This document shows positions 22,321-32,230 of a stretch of DNA of 64,000 nt, in pieces. Origin of the DNA: Turnera subulata. Lineage: Eukaryota > Streptophyta > Magnoliopsida > Malpighiales > Passifloraceae. The position numbers and the translations under genes were made by a program. How positions within the stretch are numbered: the first letter of the stretch is position 1; each line of letters begins with the position of its first letter. Where the stretch lies: contig JAKUCV010007207.1 in assembly GCA_028386065.3 (NCBI GenBank), positions 132,590 to 196,589 of the forward strand, written 5' to 3'. Below the pieces are notes generated by a model that worked only from the letters and a program-made list of their open reading frames with translations, made no database searches and was not told the DNA's origin.

Positions 22321-25300
22321 TTATCTTCTTGGTACAACATTGACCCTGAAACTATTGGGGTCATTGGTAATGTTGACCCTGATGCTATCGTTCCAAGAGA
22401 ACCACATACCGCCCGTGTTGTTCTGGCCGTGAAGTTCGAACCGGTTTGCCGGAGGGAAACGAAGTGGGATAACACCGTGATCGTCTTCAGGCTACCATTG
22501 GGTCTCCGTGAGCAGAACCATGTTGGGCTTGTACTGGTTCTTCAGATCTCTCAAGGTACGCGAAAACTCCTAGGAACGTCTAGCGATTCCTCTACAGTTC
22601 CACACCAGTAGAGGGGCCTTTGGCCAAGTTGGTGGTAATCGAGTTACTCTGGGCATACTTTGGGCAGTCATTGAAATCTGGTAATAGGTACCTTGGTCCA
22701 GGAATTGACAAGTGGGCTCTAGGTTGAATTTTTGAAGTCTTTCAGAAATGAAAAACATGACGGAATTGGCCGAGCCGTAGAAGGAAGTTCTTAGGGTGCT
22801 TTAGTCCTCTAGGAAGAACGTCTCTTCCATAGGAGTGACAAAGAACCTTGACGAGTAGAGTTTGTCGACGAAGACTAGACGACGCATCCTGCCAAGCTCG
22901 TTCGGTAGTTCCTCTGGACGCTCGTTTATCAGGCTATAGTGAAGCGCCCCGACCCGTATTTACCATACCGGGTAAACACGAGCCAGAACTGTTCTTATTA
23001 CAGTAGCAGACAGTACAAGCTATATAAAATACAATACAAGCAATCCCAAATGCAACTTCTGTCACCCGATCCCGGGGACCATTATTACAGTCATTACACT
23101 CCAATCTAACCAACAGCAGAGGACATAGGATATAACAACAAATATAATACAGCAACAACAGCAGCAGTAAATATCCCCAACAGCAATAACACAATAGAAA
23201 AACAAGCAGCGGAAGACTTAGAATGAGATGCAGCAGAGGTATGGATCTTGGGACTGGTGGAGCAGAAACAGCAGCAGGCCGAACCACGTACCTGTACTAC
23301 AAGCAACTCATCCTACGAGATGAAACTCCGCAGGCGAGGGGTGAGTCCGAAGTGCTCACCGATGAAGGATAAACAGTAATATGCAGGCAAACACAATACT
23401 TTCGAAGTAAAATTCCAGAAAAAGATATAACAGAGAAACATCCAGAACACAACTGAGCCAAGACCAAAAGAATATTCATTATTACCAATTTTATCTTTCG
23501 GGGCCCTGTCACTGGGCAAGCTAGGGTTGTATCTGGTTATTAACATGTTCCGGGTGCTAGATCAATCCAAGAGAACCCAGGGATCGACATCCCAAAAATA
23601 TAGATCCCAGGGATAGACATCCCAAAAATATAATCACGGGATAGACATCCCAAGCGTAGACATGCTTATCACAAATAACCCAGATCATAGCCACCACAAA
23701 ACAGGCTCTAACCATCTAGTCGTACCACTACTTTCCAAGTGACAAATAAGTCGTCAATACAACTTCCAATTATCCAATTATCTCTTCATATCAGTATATC
23801 CACAATCAACAAATCAACAACCATAGCATTAATACCACAATCAGACTTAATTGGCTCAGCAGTTCAATCAGGCAAAATAATCACAAAAAAACAAACACAG
23901 TATCAGGTGCAACATATCAAAGGTTATCCATCCTCACCTTAGCCGATTTTCCTACTCCTGAAAGTCCTCAAATTGTCCCGGCTCTGGTTCCTCGGGATAC
24001 TGCTCGTTATCAGCTCCTAAATAGCAAACAATAGCATATACTCACATAAGATGCACATAAATGCAAATGATGCTATACCGTAAAAATAAACCTAAACTGG
24101 TTCGTTTACGTCCCGGTGAAACCCCGTTATCATCATCATTCACCATTTGTTATTCCTGTGTCGAAATACCATACTGTATTTATACCCGGTTATTATTCCG
24201 GCATATACTTTGATAATACCCTTTCCAAAATATTTCCATAAAAATTATTGTTTACCATATCATATATTCTTTTTCATAAGATAAAAGTATCACCATAATA
24301 AATACTTATCGATTTATATATATATCGGAAAATACTTTCATATAATTATGTCATTTACCTAAATTCTCAAAATTATGTCATGTCCCCTTTTTTTTAGCAA
24401 TATAAATATAAATATAAATATAAATATGAGTATCCAGAAAATTATTATATATTAAGGTAAGCTTACACTATATGTACTCCTTTTTCCAGAAAATATAATC
24501 ATATGAACATATTTTCTGAAAATAACTATAGGTATGCACATTTATTTTCTAAAGATATAATACATCCCCACACAATTAAATTACCAACATAATAATCTTT
24601 TTCCTGAAATATTACTTAGGTATACCATATATATATTTTTCTGGTCAAGCAACTTCATAATATACATCCTTAAGGTATTTACTATAATCATGTTATAATT
24701 ATTTTAATCCCTTGAAAATATTATATCAAGTAGTTACTTCTTTTATTTTCACAAAATATAACCTTGTACTGTATTTTTATATTTTCCAGAAAAATATATA
24801 TCCCAAGTTTTATTTTTTTTCAAGGTTTAATTCTTTTCTTTTGTTAAAAAAAAAACTGACTGGGCCTTGAATAGTGCAGCCCAGCCCACGTCATGCCCAA
24901 GGCCCAACCCTAGAGCTAGGTCTTTTCGGGCCAGCAACCCAGGAGCCCCAGCCTAGGTCCAAGGCACCAAGCCCAGACCCGCGGTTGGCCCCTTCCGGGT
25001 CTGCCCTTGACCCGCTCGCTCATCCGAGTCGAGCTTAACCCAAGCTCACCTCGGAGTTGCAGCGGCACGGAGCGGCGACGACGCAAGGCTGGATGGCTCG
25101 GGACGAGTCGCGACGGCGACGCGAGGAGAGGCTGGTAGCAGGTGGCGGACGGCGAGCTTCCTGCGGTGGTGAAAAGCAAAAGCGGAGGAGGCGACCCGTC
25201 GGGTTCTCGGCCGTGTGCAGCGCGTCAGGCGGCAGAGAAGGGCGGTGATGTCTGGGTCTGGTCGGCGACGGCTCGGGGAGTGCGATGGTAAGGGTGGTGT

Positions 25301-25986
25301 CGCATGTGGCGGCACGGTTCACTCCCTCGTAAACAGTGTTCGGGGAAGGGGAGGAAGGTGACGGTGACGTGGCAATTGCTGGTTGGGTATAGTGTGTTGT
25401 GTTTGTTTTTCTTTTTCTTTTTTTTCTTTCTGGTTTGCTTGAGTGCTGTTTGCAGGTTGTACTGAGGGTTGGAGTTGTAGAGAATTTGCAGGGAAAGTTT
25501 GCAGAGGTAAGTGGAGGTGTTGTGCACTGGGAGCTGAAGACACGAGAAAAGAGAAGAAATCATAGGCTACACAAGAAAGTCACGGACAACACAGGAAAGA
25601 GGCGGTTGCGTGACTCAATCATGCAGTCGTGTCCCGTCCAGACCAGAAAATAACTGTAATACCCCCTTGACTTAATTTCTGGCCCGCTAATACGAGGTTA
25701 AACTTGACTTCTCCTAAGATTTCTGGACCCAAAAAATACCAACTCTGGTCCGAAAAATCAACAGAAAAATCGGGAACGTGGGGTAAGGGTCGGTTTCAGA
25801 ATCCAAAGCATAATTTACCCTGAAATAATTATCCAAGATTAATTTCACAAGGTAAATTACTGCATAAAGCTTTTTACAGTCCCGGTGAAAACATAAATTT
25901 TACCCGGGCTGTTACATGTAGGCCAGCCGATTCCTCCTTCCTAAGGAGGCACCCTCGACGAAAAAGATAGATGATGGAGCAGGCAT
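22321..25986 (-). pseudogene. Antisense ORF2 of element A, broken by solo LTR B and two stops
   Basis: Homolog of D's intact antisense ORF2 (30675-31358). It starts at 25986 (MPAPSSIFFVEGA...), is cut by solo LTR B at 22940-25916, and resumes at 22939 (INERPEELPNELGRM...). With B and one TSD copy left out, the length is exactly 684 nt, the same as in D, so decay has been by substitution only. Two in-frame stops replace Gln codons of the D copy: one after the LED of ...TFFLED, and one after CRGIARRS. It still contains the WNCRG block of endonuclease/exonuclease/phosphatase folds. Confidence 0.85.
22940..25916 (-). mobile_element. Solo LTR B, Ty3/gypsy (Tekay-like), inside element A
   Basis: On the plus strand it runs from TGAAGCGCCCCGACCC (22940) to CCCGGGCTGTTACA (25916), a complete minus-strand LTR of 2977 bp with no interior. 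The TSD is TATAG (22935-22939) and TGTAG (25917-25921). D's intact copy of the target reads TGTAG, so the left copy mutated. It contains the SL2/SL1 pair (23313-23360), an array of GGGAT...ATCCC hairpins (about 23575-23655) and the AACCATCTAGTCGTACC block (from 23708). It formed by recombination between the two LTRs of a full element. Confidence 0.92.
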
Positions 25987-26093
25987 TTTATCTCGACGTG
26001 CTTTGTGTGTTTTTAACTCTGAACGTGATTTACAAATCTCTCTTTTAAAATGCTTTTTGATTATTTGCTTTCCACTACTTTGCTTTTATAGAG

Positions 26094-26100
26094 ATATGAT
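26094..26100 (-). promoter_or_regulatory. TATA box of antisense ORF2 (element A)
   Basis: The minus strand reads CTATAAAAGCA here, about 108 bp upstream of the ORF2 ATG at 25986. Element D has GTATAAAAGAC at 31471-31477, about 113 bp upstream of its ORF2 ATG. Conservation of position in two elements supports an internal antisense promoter. Confidence 0.6.
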
Positions 26101-27076
26101 TATCTGTTTTTCAAAGTTTAGACCCCACCTATCCCCAAGAAAGTCTAAAAGATTTTTCGGTGATCAGTAAAGCAGATTTCTTTTTCACAATGCTCCAAAC
26201 CGTTTTCATTCTTCAAGGTATTGGTTTTTGAAAATTTTGTCGTTGCCTCATTTATTGCTTCATCACTTTGTGTGTTTGGGCTACAAATGCAAGTGTTTTT
26301 CAGCCCCTTTCCATCTTACAATTTTCTTTCGCTCCGGCTATCTTGGCGTTTCTTTTTATGTCTTTTTTTATATTTTCTACAACCTTTTATCACATCCATC
26401 AGAGGCCAATGTGGCCAGATTGATGGGACGATACCTCGAGTACGGTACATGAGCGACAAGGTTGCTCTTGTTTGGACACCATGGAGGGATACGAATCCCG
26501 AAAGAAGTTTTCGCTCTTGTAAAGTTTATGGACGAGTGGTTGCCGATTCTTCCAGTAGACCAACACGTGTTTGTGACGTCATCATCGCCTCGCGAGATAA
26601 CGAACGACGTTTTCACATAGAGAACCATCATCTCCGATAGCAACTGCAAGATGCGATGCTCGGAATCGAGGACCTATGTGACCGGTCTAAGAGCGCTGGA
26701 TAAGGAAAACGAGTTTTATTTAACTTCTTTATGATTGATTTTATTTCTTCCTTGCTGGTTTTTAGCTTTACATGAAATATTGCTCTTACCACATTCTGTG
26801 TTTTTGGGTTACTAATAACAGATTTGATTATATTCTCTTTTTTTTTGGTTTCTATTCTTTTTAAAATATATATATATTTCATTACCGCTATTTACATTTT
26901 CCGATTATTAACAAAAGGGTTTGATTTATTTCCTTCCTGTTGGATTTTATGTTGCCTTAAAATAATTCATTTCTACTATATATGTTTTCAAATTATTATT
27001 AATAAAAGGTTTTGTTTTAATAAAAACAACCACTTTATTTATTTTTGATAACATATTACAATAAAGAAGGAGTACT

Positions 27077-27475
27077 CTATGGAGTTACTTGCTTCTCTAA
27101 ATCTTTTACAAGTTTTTGGATGTTCTCGACCTGAGAGGAGAGTTCCATACATGCTTGTTCGATCTGCATCACCGCCGTGTTGATCTTCTCCAGTGAAGCG
27201 GTCAGATGCTTCAGTGTCTGCAGTGAAGTTTCGCTGGGAGCAGTTGCCTTGCCCTTCCTATCATCAGCATCCTTGCGACCGGAAGGCTCCTCCTTGCCGA
27301 CAGGTTTCTTTCGCCTTCTCCTGGAGACGACAATATGTTCCTTGAGACCGATGATGTTCGTCTTGAAGCGTTTCTTCGGCTGTTTTTCATCGGATTCCGT
27401 AAAGGGATTAACACCAGCAGTATAACTTAACTCCTCTGAGTTAGAGGTAGTTCGAGTTCTTATTGGTGAGTCCAT
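27077..27475 (-). CDS. Antisense ORF1 of element A: basic, coiled-coil protein
   Basis: I start at the MDSPIRTRTTSNSEE methionine (27475), which aligns with the first residue of D's ORF1, not at the in-frame ATG 84 nt upstream that abuts element D. The 132-residue product has an acidic/Ser-rich start, a basic cluster (KKRFKTN), a second one (SRRRRKKPVGK), a low-complexity Lys/Glu/Ala linker and a C-terminal helix with hydrophobic heptads (LEKINTAVMQIEQACMEL, then VENIQKLVKDLEKQV). The two basic clusters resemble nuclear localisation signals and the tail a coiled coil. It is not Gag: there is no zinc knuckle and no capsid signature. I recognise no family. The frame is intact although the partner ORF2 in this element is dead. 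Confidence 0.65.
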   Translation of the reverse strand: MDSPIRTRTTSNSEELSYTAGVNPFTESDEKQPKKRFKTNIIGLKEHIVVSRRRRKKPVGKEEPSGRKDADDRKGKATAPSETSLQTLKHLTASLEKINTAVMQIEQACMELSSQVENIQKLVKDLEKQVTP

Positions 27476-27510
27476 GGCAGAGAGTAAGTTTGTCAGGTAT
27501 TGAGGTTTAG

Positions 27511-27518
27511 TTTTTATA
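27511..27518 (-). promoter_or_regulatory. TATA box of antisense ORF1 (element A)
   Basis: The minus strand reads CTTATAAAAAC, with the box 36-43 bp upstream of the ORF1 ATG at 27475. D has CTATAAGAAC at the same distance (32645-32650). The predicted 5' UTR is very short. Confidence 0.55.
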
Positions 27519-27891
27519 AGAGGACGAGAAGACACATAAGGGTATATACGAGAGTTCATGTTGTGTAACAGCCCGGGTAAAAATTTTGATTTTTACCTAG
27601 ACTGTAAAAGTCTTCTTACAGTGATTTACCGAATGAATTAATCTTGGGTAATTAATTCAAGGTAAATCGGGCGTCGTTTTTCGTAGCCGAGAGTTTTTCC
27701 GCACTCGGGATTTTTTTGTGGATTTTTCGGGCCTAAGTTGGTATTTTTCGGGTCCCGGAATCCTTAGAAAAAATCACACCGGAAAATAACTAAGGGGGCT
27801 ATCAGTTATTTTCTGGTCCGGACCGGACTCGCTTCATAATGCAGAGAAACTGCATTATTGAAGTTCACACGCCGCACAATGTTTTCACCGT

Positions 27892-27898
27892 TATAAAA
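27892..27898 (+). promoter_or_regulatory. LTR TATA box, element D
   Basis: CCGTTATAAAATGG lies 328 bp into the LTR, right before the purine tract. The same sequence is in the 3' LTR (33120-33130). E's LTR has TATAAAAA at a similar depth. It predicts transcription starting in the purine tract, leaving a long R-U5 that holds the stem-loops. Confidence 0.6.
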
Positions 27899-28193
27899 TG
27901 GAAGCAGGAGAAGGGGAAGAAGAGAAGAGGAGAGCAAGAAAGGAGAGGGGGAAAAAAAGAGAGGAAAAGAGAAAAAAGAGAAAGAAAAAAATAGAAGAAA
28001 AAGAAAAAAAAGAAAAAAAAGAAAAAAAGGGAAAATCGGAAAACAGAGTAGAAGAAGAAGAAAAAAAAAGAAAAAAAAGAAAAAAAATAATACAGAAAAT
28101 TGGAAAAAAAAAAAGAAGAAAATGAAAGAAAAAGAAAAGAAAAGAAAATAAGAATAATAGAAAAAAAAGAGAAAATACAGAAAAAAAAAGAAC
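27899..28193 (+). repeat. Homopurine tract in D 5' LTR
   Basis: Nearly 300 bp of almost only A and G on the plus strand. The 3' LTR copy (about 33127-33374) is shorter but equally pure. A has the same kind of tract on the opposite strand (about 18780-18990, 46590-46800), and H has one on the plus strand at about 2440-2870. Confidence 0.8.
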
Positions 28194-29466
28194 AGTGCGT
28201 CACCCGAGCTCCTCCCTGCCACTGTTCACGCCGAACGCCTCCGCGCCACCGTTCGCCACACTGCCCACACCATCGCCTTTGCCGTGCCACGACGACCTCG
28301 AAGCCGTCGCCCCCGTCGCCTTCCGCCGCGAGACGCGCAGCAGGCGAGCGTTAACCCGCGAGCAGACCCAGCGCCGGCTCAGCCTCCAGCGCCGTCGCGC
28401 CCGGATTTCCACCTCCCATGGAGTCGCCCTCGTCCGCCGCTGCTGTGGGTGTGCTCGCTTCCCTTCCCCGCTCTCTCGCCGTCGACGCCGTTGCTGTAAC
28501 CCGTGAGCTGAGCCGGGTTCCGACCTTTTTCTTTTGGTCGGGTCGCGAGCTTTATTCATGGGTTGGGCTGTGTGGTGTTGGGCCAGGTCTGGGCGTGGGC
28601 CTGTGCTGGGCTCCTTGCCTTGGTCTGGGCCGGCACTATTCATGGCCCAGTCCGATTTAATTTAAAAAAAAACAAAATATATATATATATATATTTTTCA
28701 TATTCTGGTATTTAATTTTGAGAAAAAATTATATATTTACTTTGAGAAAATTATGGTTAATTTAATTCTGGTATTTTGAGGAAAATATAAATATATATAC
28801 TTTGATAAATAATTAAGTTATGTTTTGGAAAACTACTATTATTTGAAAAAAATATAAATATCATGAAATTAATTCCTGGAAATTTTATATATATATATAT
28901 ATTATTTTCCATGGAAAATTAAGGTTGAGGAAATATATATTTACTTTGAAAATTAAAGGTAATTATATTTGTGTTGGTAAATATTATTATATATATTTAG
29001 AAAAAGATAAATACTATATAAATTTTCTGGAAATTATAAATATGTTATTATTTTTCTTGGAAATTATGGTGATTATATTTTGGAAGAAGTATAATTAATT
29101 TATGAAAATATTTTGAAAAGAGTTTTAATTAAAGTATGGTACCGAAATTATGTTCGAATATACGTACGGTATAATATTTTCGGTAAAAGATGATAATAAA
29201 AGATATGTAACAGGGATGGGTCATTTCGCAGTTTGGCATCATAGCATACCGATTATGTGCATTTATGTGTATATATTGTTTTGTTGTATAGGTTCGGATA
29301 TCGGACAGTTTCCCGAGGAGCCGGCCTTGGTACCGGTCATTGTCTCCGGAGTTGAGTAATCGGCCAAGGTGAGGATGGATTTCCTTCAATATGTGCCTGT
29401 ATTACTCGGTTATAGTGTTTGATGATTATTGCATTGTTGGATGTTACATTTGCTGTGATTTGATTC

Positions 29467-29825
29467 GGGATGATTATCCCAGTGTCATGATCGGTTTTGG
29501 GATGATTATCCCCGTACGTCGAGTTTTTGGATGTTTATCCTTGTGTCTTTTTGGCATTAAATAAAATGGATTAGACGATAATTGGTGATAAGGATGTTGA
29601 TCCTTGGTTTTGAATTGGGATGTCTATCCTGGTATTTTGGTTAGGGATGTTCATCCCTGTGATTTGATTTTGATGATGATAATATAATTGTCACGTGGTA
29701 AGTAGCGGTAGGACTCGATGGTTTAAGACTGTTTTGTGGTGGCCATGACCTGGATTACTTGTGATAAGCATGTCTATGCTTGGGATGTCTATCCCGTTAT
29801 TATTTTTGGGATGTCGATCCCTGGG
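29467..29825 (+). repeat. Array of short hairpins with co-varying stems (D 5' LTR)
   Basis: Units include GGGAT-GATT-ATCCC (29467, about 29494), AAGGAT-GTTG-ATCCTT (about 29591), GGGAT-GTTC-ATCCC (about 29645), AAGCAT-GTCT-ATGCTT (about 29766), GGGAT-GTCT-ATCCC (about 29781) and GGGAT-GTCG-ATCCC (about 29809). Stems differ between units but both arms change together, while the loop is always 4 nt. D's 3' LTR has the same array at about 44980-45340. Confidence 0.75.
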
Positions 29826-30408
29826 TTCTCTTGGATTTGGTCTGGCACCCAGAATATGTTGATAACCAGGTCTGACCCCTAGCTTATCCATGACGGGCCC
29901 GAAAAGATAAAATTTGAAATTGGATTTTATTTGAGTTTTTTTTGGTCTTGGACCGATTTTGGGTCTTGTCTTTCAGTTTGGCTGTTATGCTTGTTTTTGA
30001 CCTTGAGTAATTATAGTGTTGCATGTTGATTGTCTATCCTTCGTCGGTGAGCACTTCAGACTCACCCCTCACCTGCGGGCTTTCGTCCCGTAGGGAGGGT
30101 TATTTGTGGTACAGGTTTGATGTATTCCAGACAGGCTGCGGTGTTATCCCTTGGACAGGACTTGGATCCACAGTTTGCTTCTATGTCGCATACACTGTCT
30201 TTGTGAGTTATTAAGTCTTCCGTTGTGCATTGTATTGCTATTGTTAGGCCATTGGGCCGGTTATGATGTTAATGTTGCTTTTATATTTTGGGCTATTGAG
30301 CCCGAGTTTTTGTTGTATACACTGTATGTTGGGCTTTATGGGTCAGGTCGTTACAATTCCGGCACGTGTTTACTGTGTACGATAAATACGGGTCGGGGCG
30401 TTTCATTT

Positions 30409-30577
30409 TGGTAGCGGAGCGGGCGTTAGGTCTTGTTGGAAAGTCTTTGTGTGTTTGTGGTCCTTGTTTGCATAGTTCGCTCCATTTGTTTATTATTTTA
30501 TATCATTTAGCTAGTGCATTATGGATCCAGTCAAGGGACGCCAGCTGTCGCAGATCATACACATAAGAGATAATTGA
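30409..30577 (+). other. Element D PBS, leader and vestigial gag start
   Basis: PBS TGGTAGCGGAGC is at 30409-30420. A 100-nt leader follows, then ATG 30521 opens MDPVKGRQLSQIIHIRDN and stops at 30575. The same arrangement in A (ATG 22191) and a full gag at the same place in C (ATG 36346) show that D descends from an autonomous element whose coding region was replaced. Confidence 0.75.
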
Positions 30578-30674
30578 CGCCATAAATAAGCAGAAATATA
30601 AATATTATTAATAATACAAATATTATCATTACAAACATAAATATTACATTGATATTTTATAAAAAATAATACAT

Positions 30675-31358
30675 TCATCGCCTTGGAACGACGTTGACCC
30701 TGAAGCTGTTGGGGTCATTGTTGATGTTGACCGTGATGCTGTCACTCCTCGAGAACCACATGACGCCCCTGTTGTTCTGGCCAGGAAGCTCGAACCGGTT
30801 TGCTTGAGGGAACCGGAGTGGGATGAGACCGTGATCGTCTTTAGGCTGCCACTGGGTCTCTGTGAGAAGAACCATGTTGGGCTTGTATTGGTTCTTTAGG
30901 TCCCTCATGGTACGCGAGAACTCCTGGGAACGCCTAGCGACTCCTCTGCAGTTCCACACCAGTAGTCGGGCCTTTGGCCAAGTTGGAGGTAGACGAGTTA
31001 CTCTGGGCATGCTCTGGGCCGTCATCGAGAGTTGGTAGTAGGTGCCTTGCTCCAGGAAATGGCAAGTGGACTCTAGGTTGAACTCCTGAAGTCTTTCAGA
31101 GATGAAAAACATGACGGAGTTGGCCGAGCCGTAGTAGGAGGTCCTCAGAGTGCCTTGGTCCTCTAGGAAGAACGTCTCTTCCATGGGAGTGACGAAGAAT
31201 CTGGACGAGTAGAGTTTTTCGACGAAGACCAGACGAGGCATTCTGCCGAACTCGTTCGGTAGTTCCTCTGGACGCTCGTTGATCATGCTGTAGGCCAGCT
31301 GGTTTCTTCTGCCTAGGTTGGCACCTTCGACGAAGAAGACGGATGATGGAGCAGGCAT
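30675..31358 (-). CDS. Antisense ORF2 of element D: unknown protein with truncated EEP-like C-terminus
   Basis: I start at the MPAPSSVFFVEGA methionine (31358), since A's copy begins there too; an in-frame ATG 78 nt further upstream (31436) gives a Lys-rich extension not shown to be conserved. The product is 227 residues. Residues 1-130 match nothing I know. From about 136 the protein reads LLVWNCRGVARRSQEFSRTM, then ...YKPNMVLLTET. This is the start of an endonuclease/exonuclease/phosphatase fold as in LINE endonucleases, with the catalytic Asn (WNCRG) and Glu (TET). The remaining ~65 residues cover only the first third of that domain. The catalytic Asp/His end is missing, so nuclease activity is unlikely. 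The frame is intact and its length is identical in A apart from stops. Confidence 0.75.
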   Translation of the reverse strand: MPAPSSVFFVEGANLGRRNQLAYSMINERPEELPNEFGRMPRLVFVEKLYSSRFFVTPMEETFFLEDQGTLRTSYYGSANSVMFFISERLQEFNLESTCHFLEQGTYYQLSMTAQSMPRVTRLPPTWPKARLLVWNCRGVARRSQEFSRTMRDLKNQYKPNMVLLTETQWQPKDDHGLIPLRFPQANRFELPGQNNRGVMWFSRSDSITVNINNDPNSFRVNVVPRR

Positions 31359-31470
31359 TTTGACTTGGCGATTTTGTGTTTTTTTGAACGAGTTTTTGTG
31401 TTTATTTTTCAAAACGTGTTGCAAACTCTCTCTCATATGCTTTTGATGATTTACACCTCACTGCTCCGTC

Positions 31471-31477
31471 TTTTATA
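31471..31477 (-). promoter_or_regulatory. TATA box of antisense ORF2 (element D)
   Basis: The minus strand reads GAGTATAAAAGACGG, about 113 bp upstream of ATG 31358. It is a strong plant-type TATA box, conserved in position with A (26094-26100). Confidence 0.65.
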
Positions 31478-32230
31478 CTCTTATGGGGAGCGTGATTACT
31501 GTTTTTGATTTTCAAGATTTTGCTTTTTGAAAATTTTTCCGTTGCTTCATTAAATGCTTCGTTACTTTATACGTTTTTCGGGCTACAAATGCCAGTGTTT
31601 TTCAGCCCTTTTCCATCTCACGATATTCTAACGCCCTGGCTACCTTGGCGTTTCTTTTATGGTTTTTCTATATTTTCCTGCATCTTTTATCATATGCATC
31701 CGTGACCGCTAAGGCTAGACTGATGGGACTATACCTCGAGTAGAGTGCATGTGCATCAAGCTTACACATGTTCGGACATCGTGGAAGGATACGAGACTTG
31801 ACAGACACTTTTGGCTCATGCGGAATTTGTGAACAAGTGGGTAACGTTTCTTTCGAGGGACACAGGACGCTCTCGTGATCATCACCTTGCGAGTTAACAG
31901 ATATCTTTTTCACGTGGGAACCGACGTCACCGTTAGTTGCACGTGTTACGTTTCTTGGGTTCGAGGATGTTTACGACCGATCTAGAGCGCCGAGCATGAA
32001 AATATGTTTTTGTTTTAACTTCTTTATGTTTTGGTTTTGTTAAACGAGTTTTGTTTTTAATCTCTTTATGTTTGATTTTATTTTTCCTTCTTGATGATTT
32101 TGTTTTGCTTTTAAATATTTTGGTTTTCTGTTGAACATGAGATTTTCATAACTGTAAAAAGAGTTTTGCTTTGAAAAAGAAAACTTATTTTATTTATTCA
32201 TAACGGTTTTACAACAGGAGAAGAAGTACA
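31478..32230. other. Spacer between antisense ORF1 and ORF2 (element D)
   Basis: About 750 bp, T-rich on the plus strand, with no ORF of note. It corresponds to 26101-27076 in element A, and scattered matches such as GCTACAAATGC..GTGTTTTTCAGCCC show common descent. It presumably holds the ORF1 3' UTR and the ORF2 upstream region. Confidence 0.6.

Larger units (their letters stand above)
27564..30405 (+). repeat. Element D 5' LTR (2842 bp)
   Basis: Order of parts: TGTAACAGCCCGGG start; TATA box at about +330; purine-only tract (27899-28193); GC-rich block (28200-28650); AT-rich block (28660-29150); TGTCACGTGG...GACTCGATGGTT block (from 29691); hairpin array (29467-29825); conserved CCAGGTCTGACCCCTAGCTT block (about 29861-29885); SL1/SL2 (30046-30093); end. 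ORFs in the purine and GC-rich blocks are composition effects. Confidence 0.9.

Noticed and set aside
27806..28643. ORFs of 100-147 codons over the D LTR purine tract and GC block
   Set aside because: Lys/Glu or Phe/Ser repeats from a homopurine tract; the GC block is open in many frames, and the D 3' LTR versions differ in length with frame breaks.
31359..31436. Upstream ATG (31436) as the start of antisense ORF2 in D
   Set aside because: It adds a Lys-rich extension; the MPAPSS start is matched in A and fits the TATA spacing as well. Kept as an alternative only.
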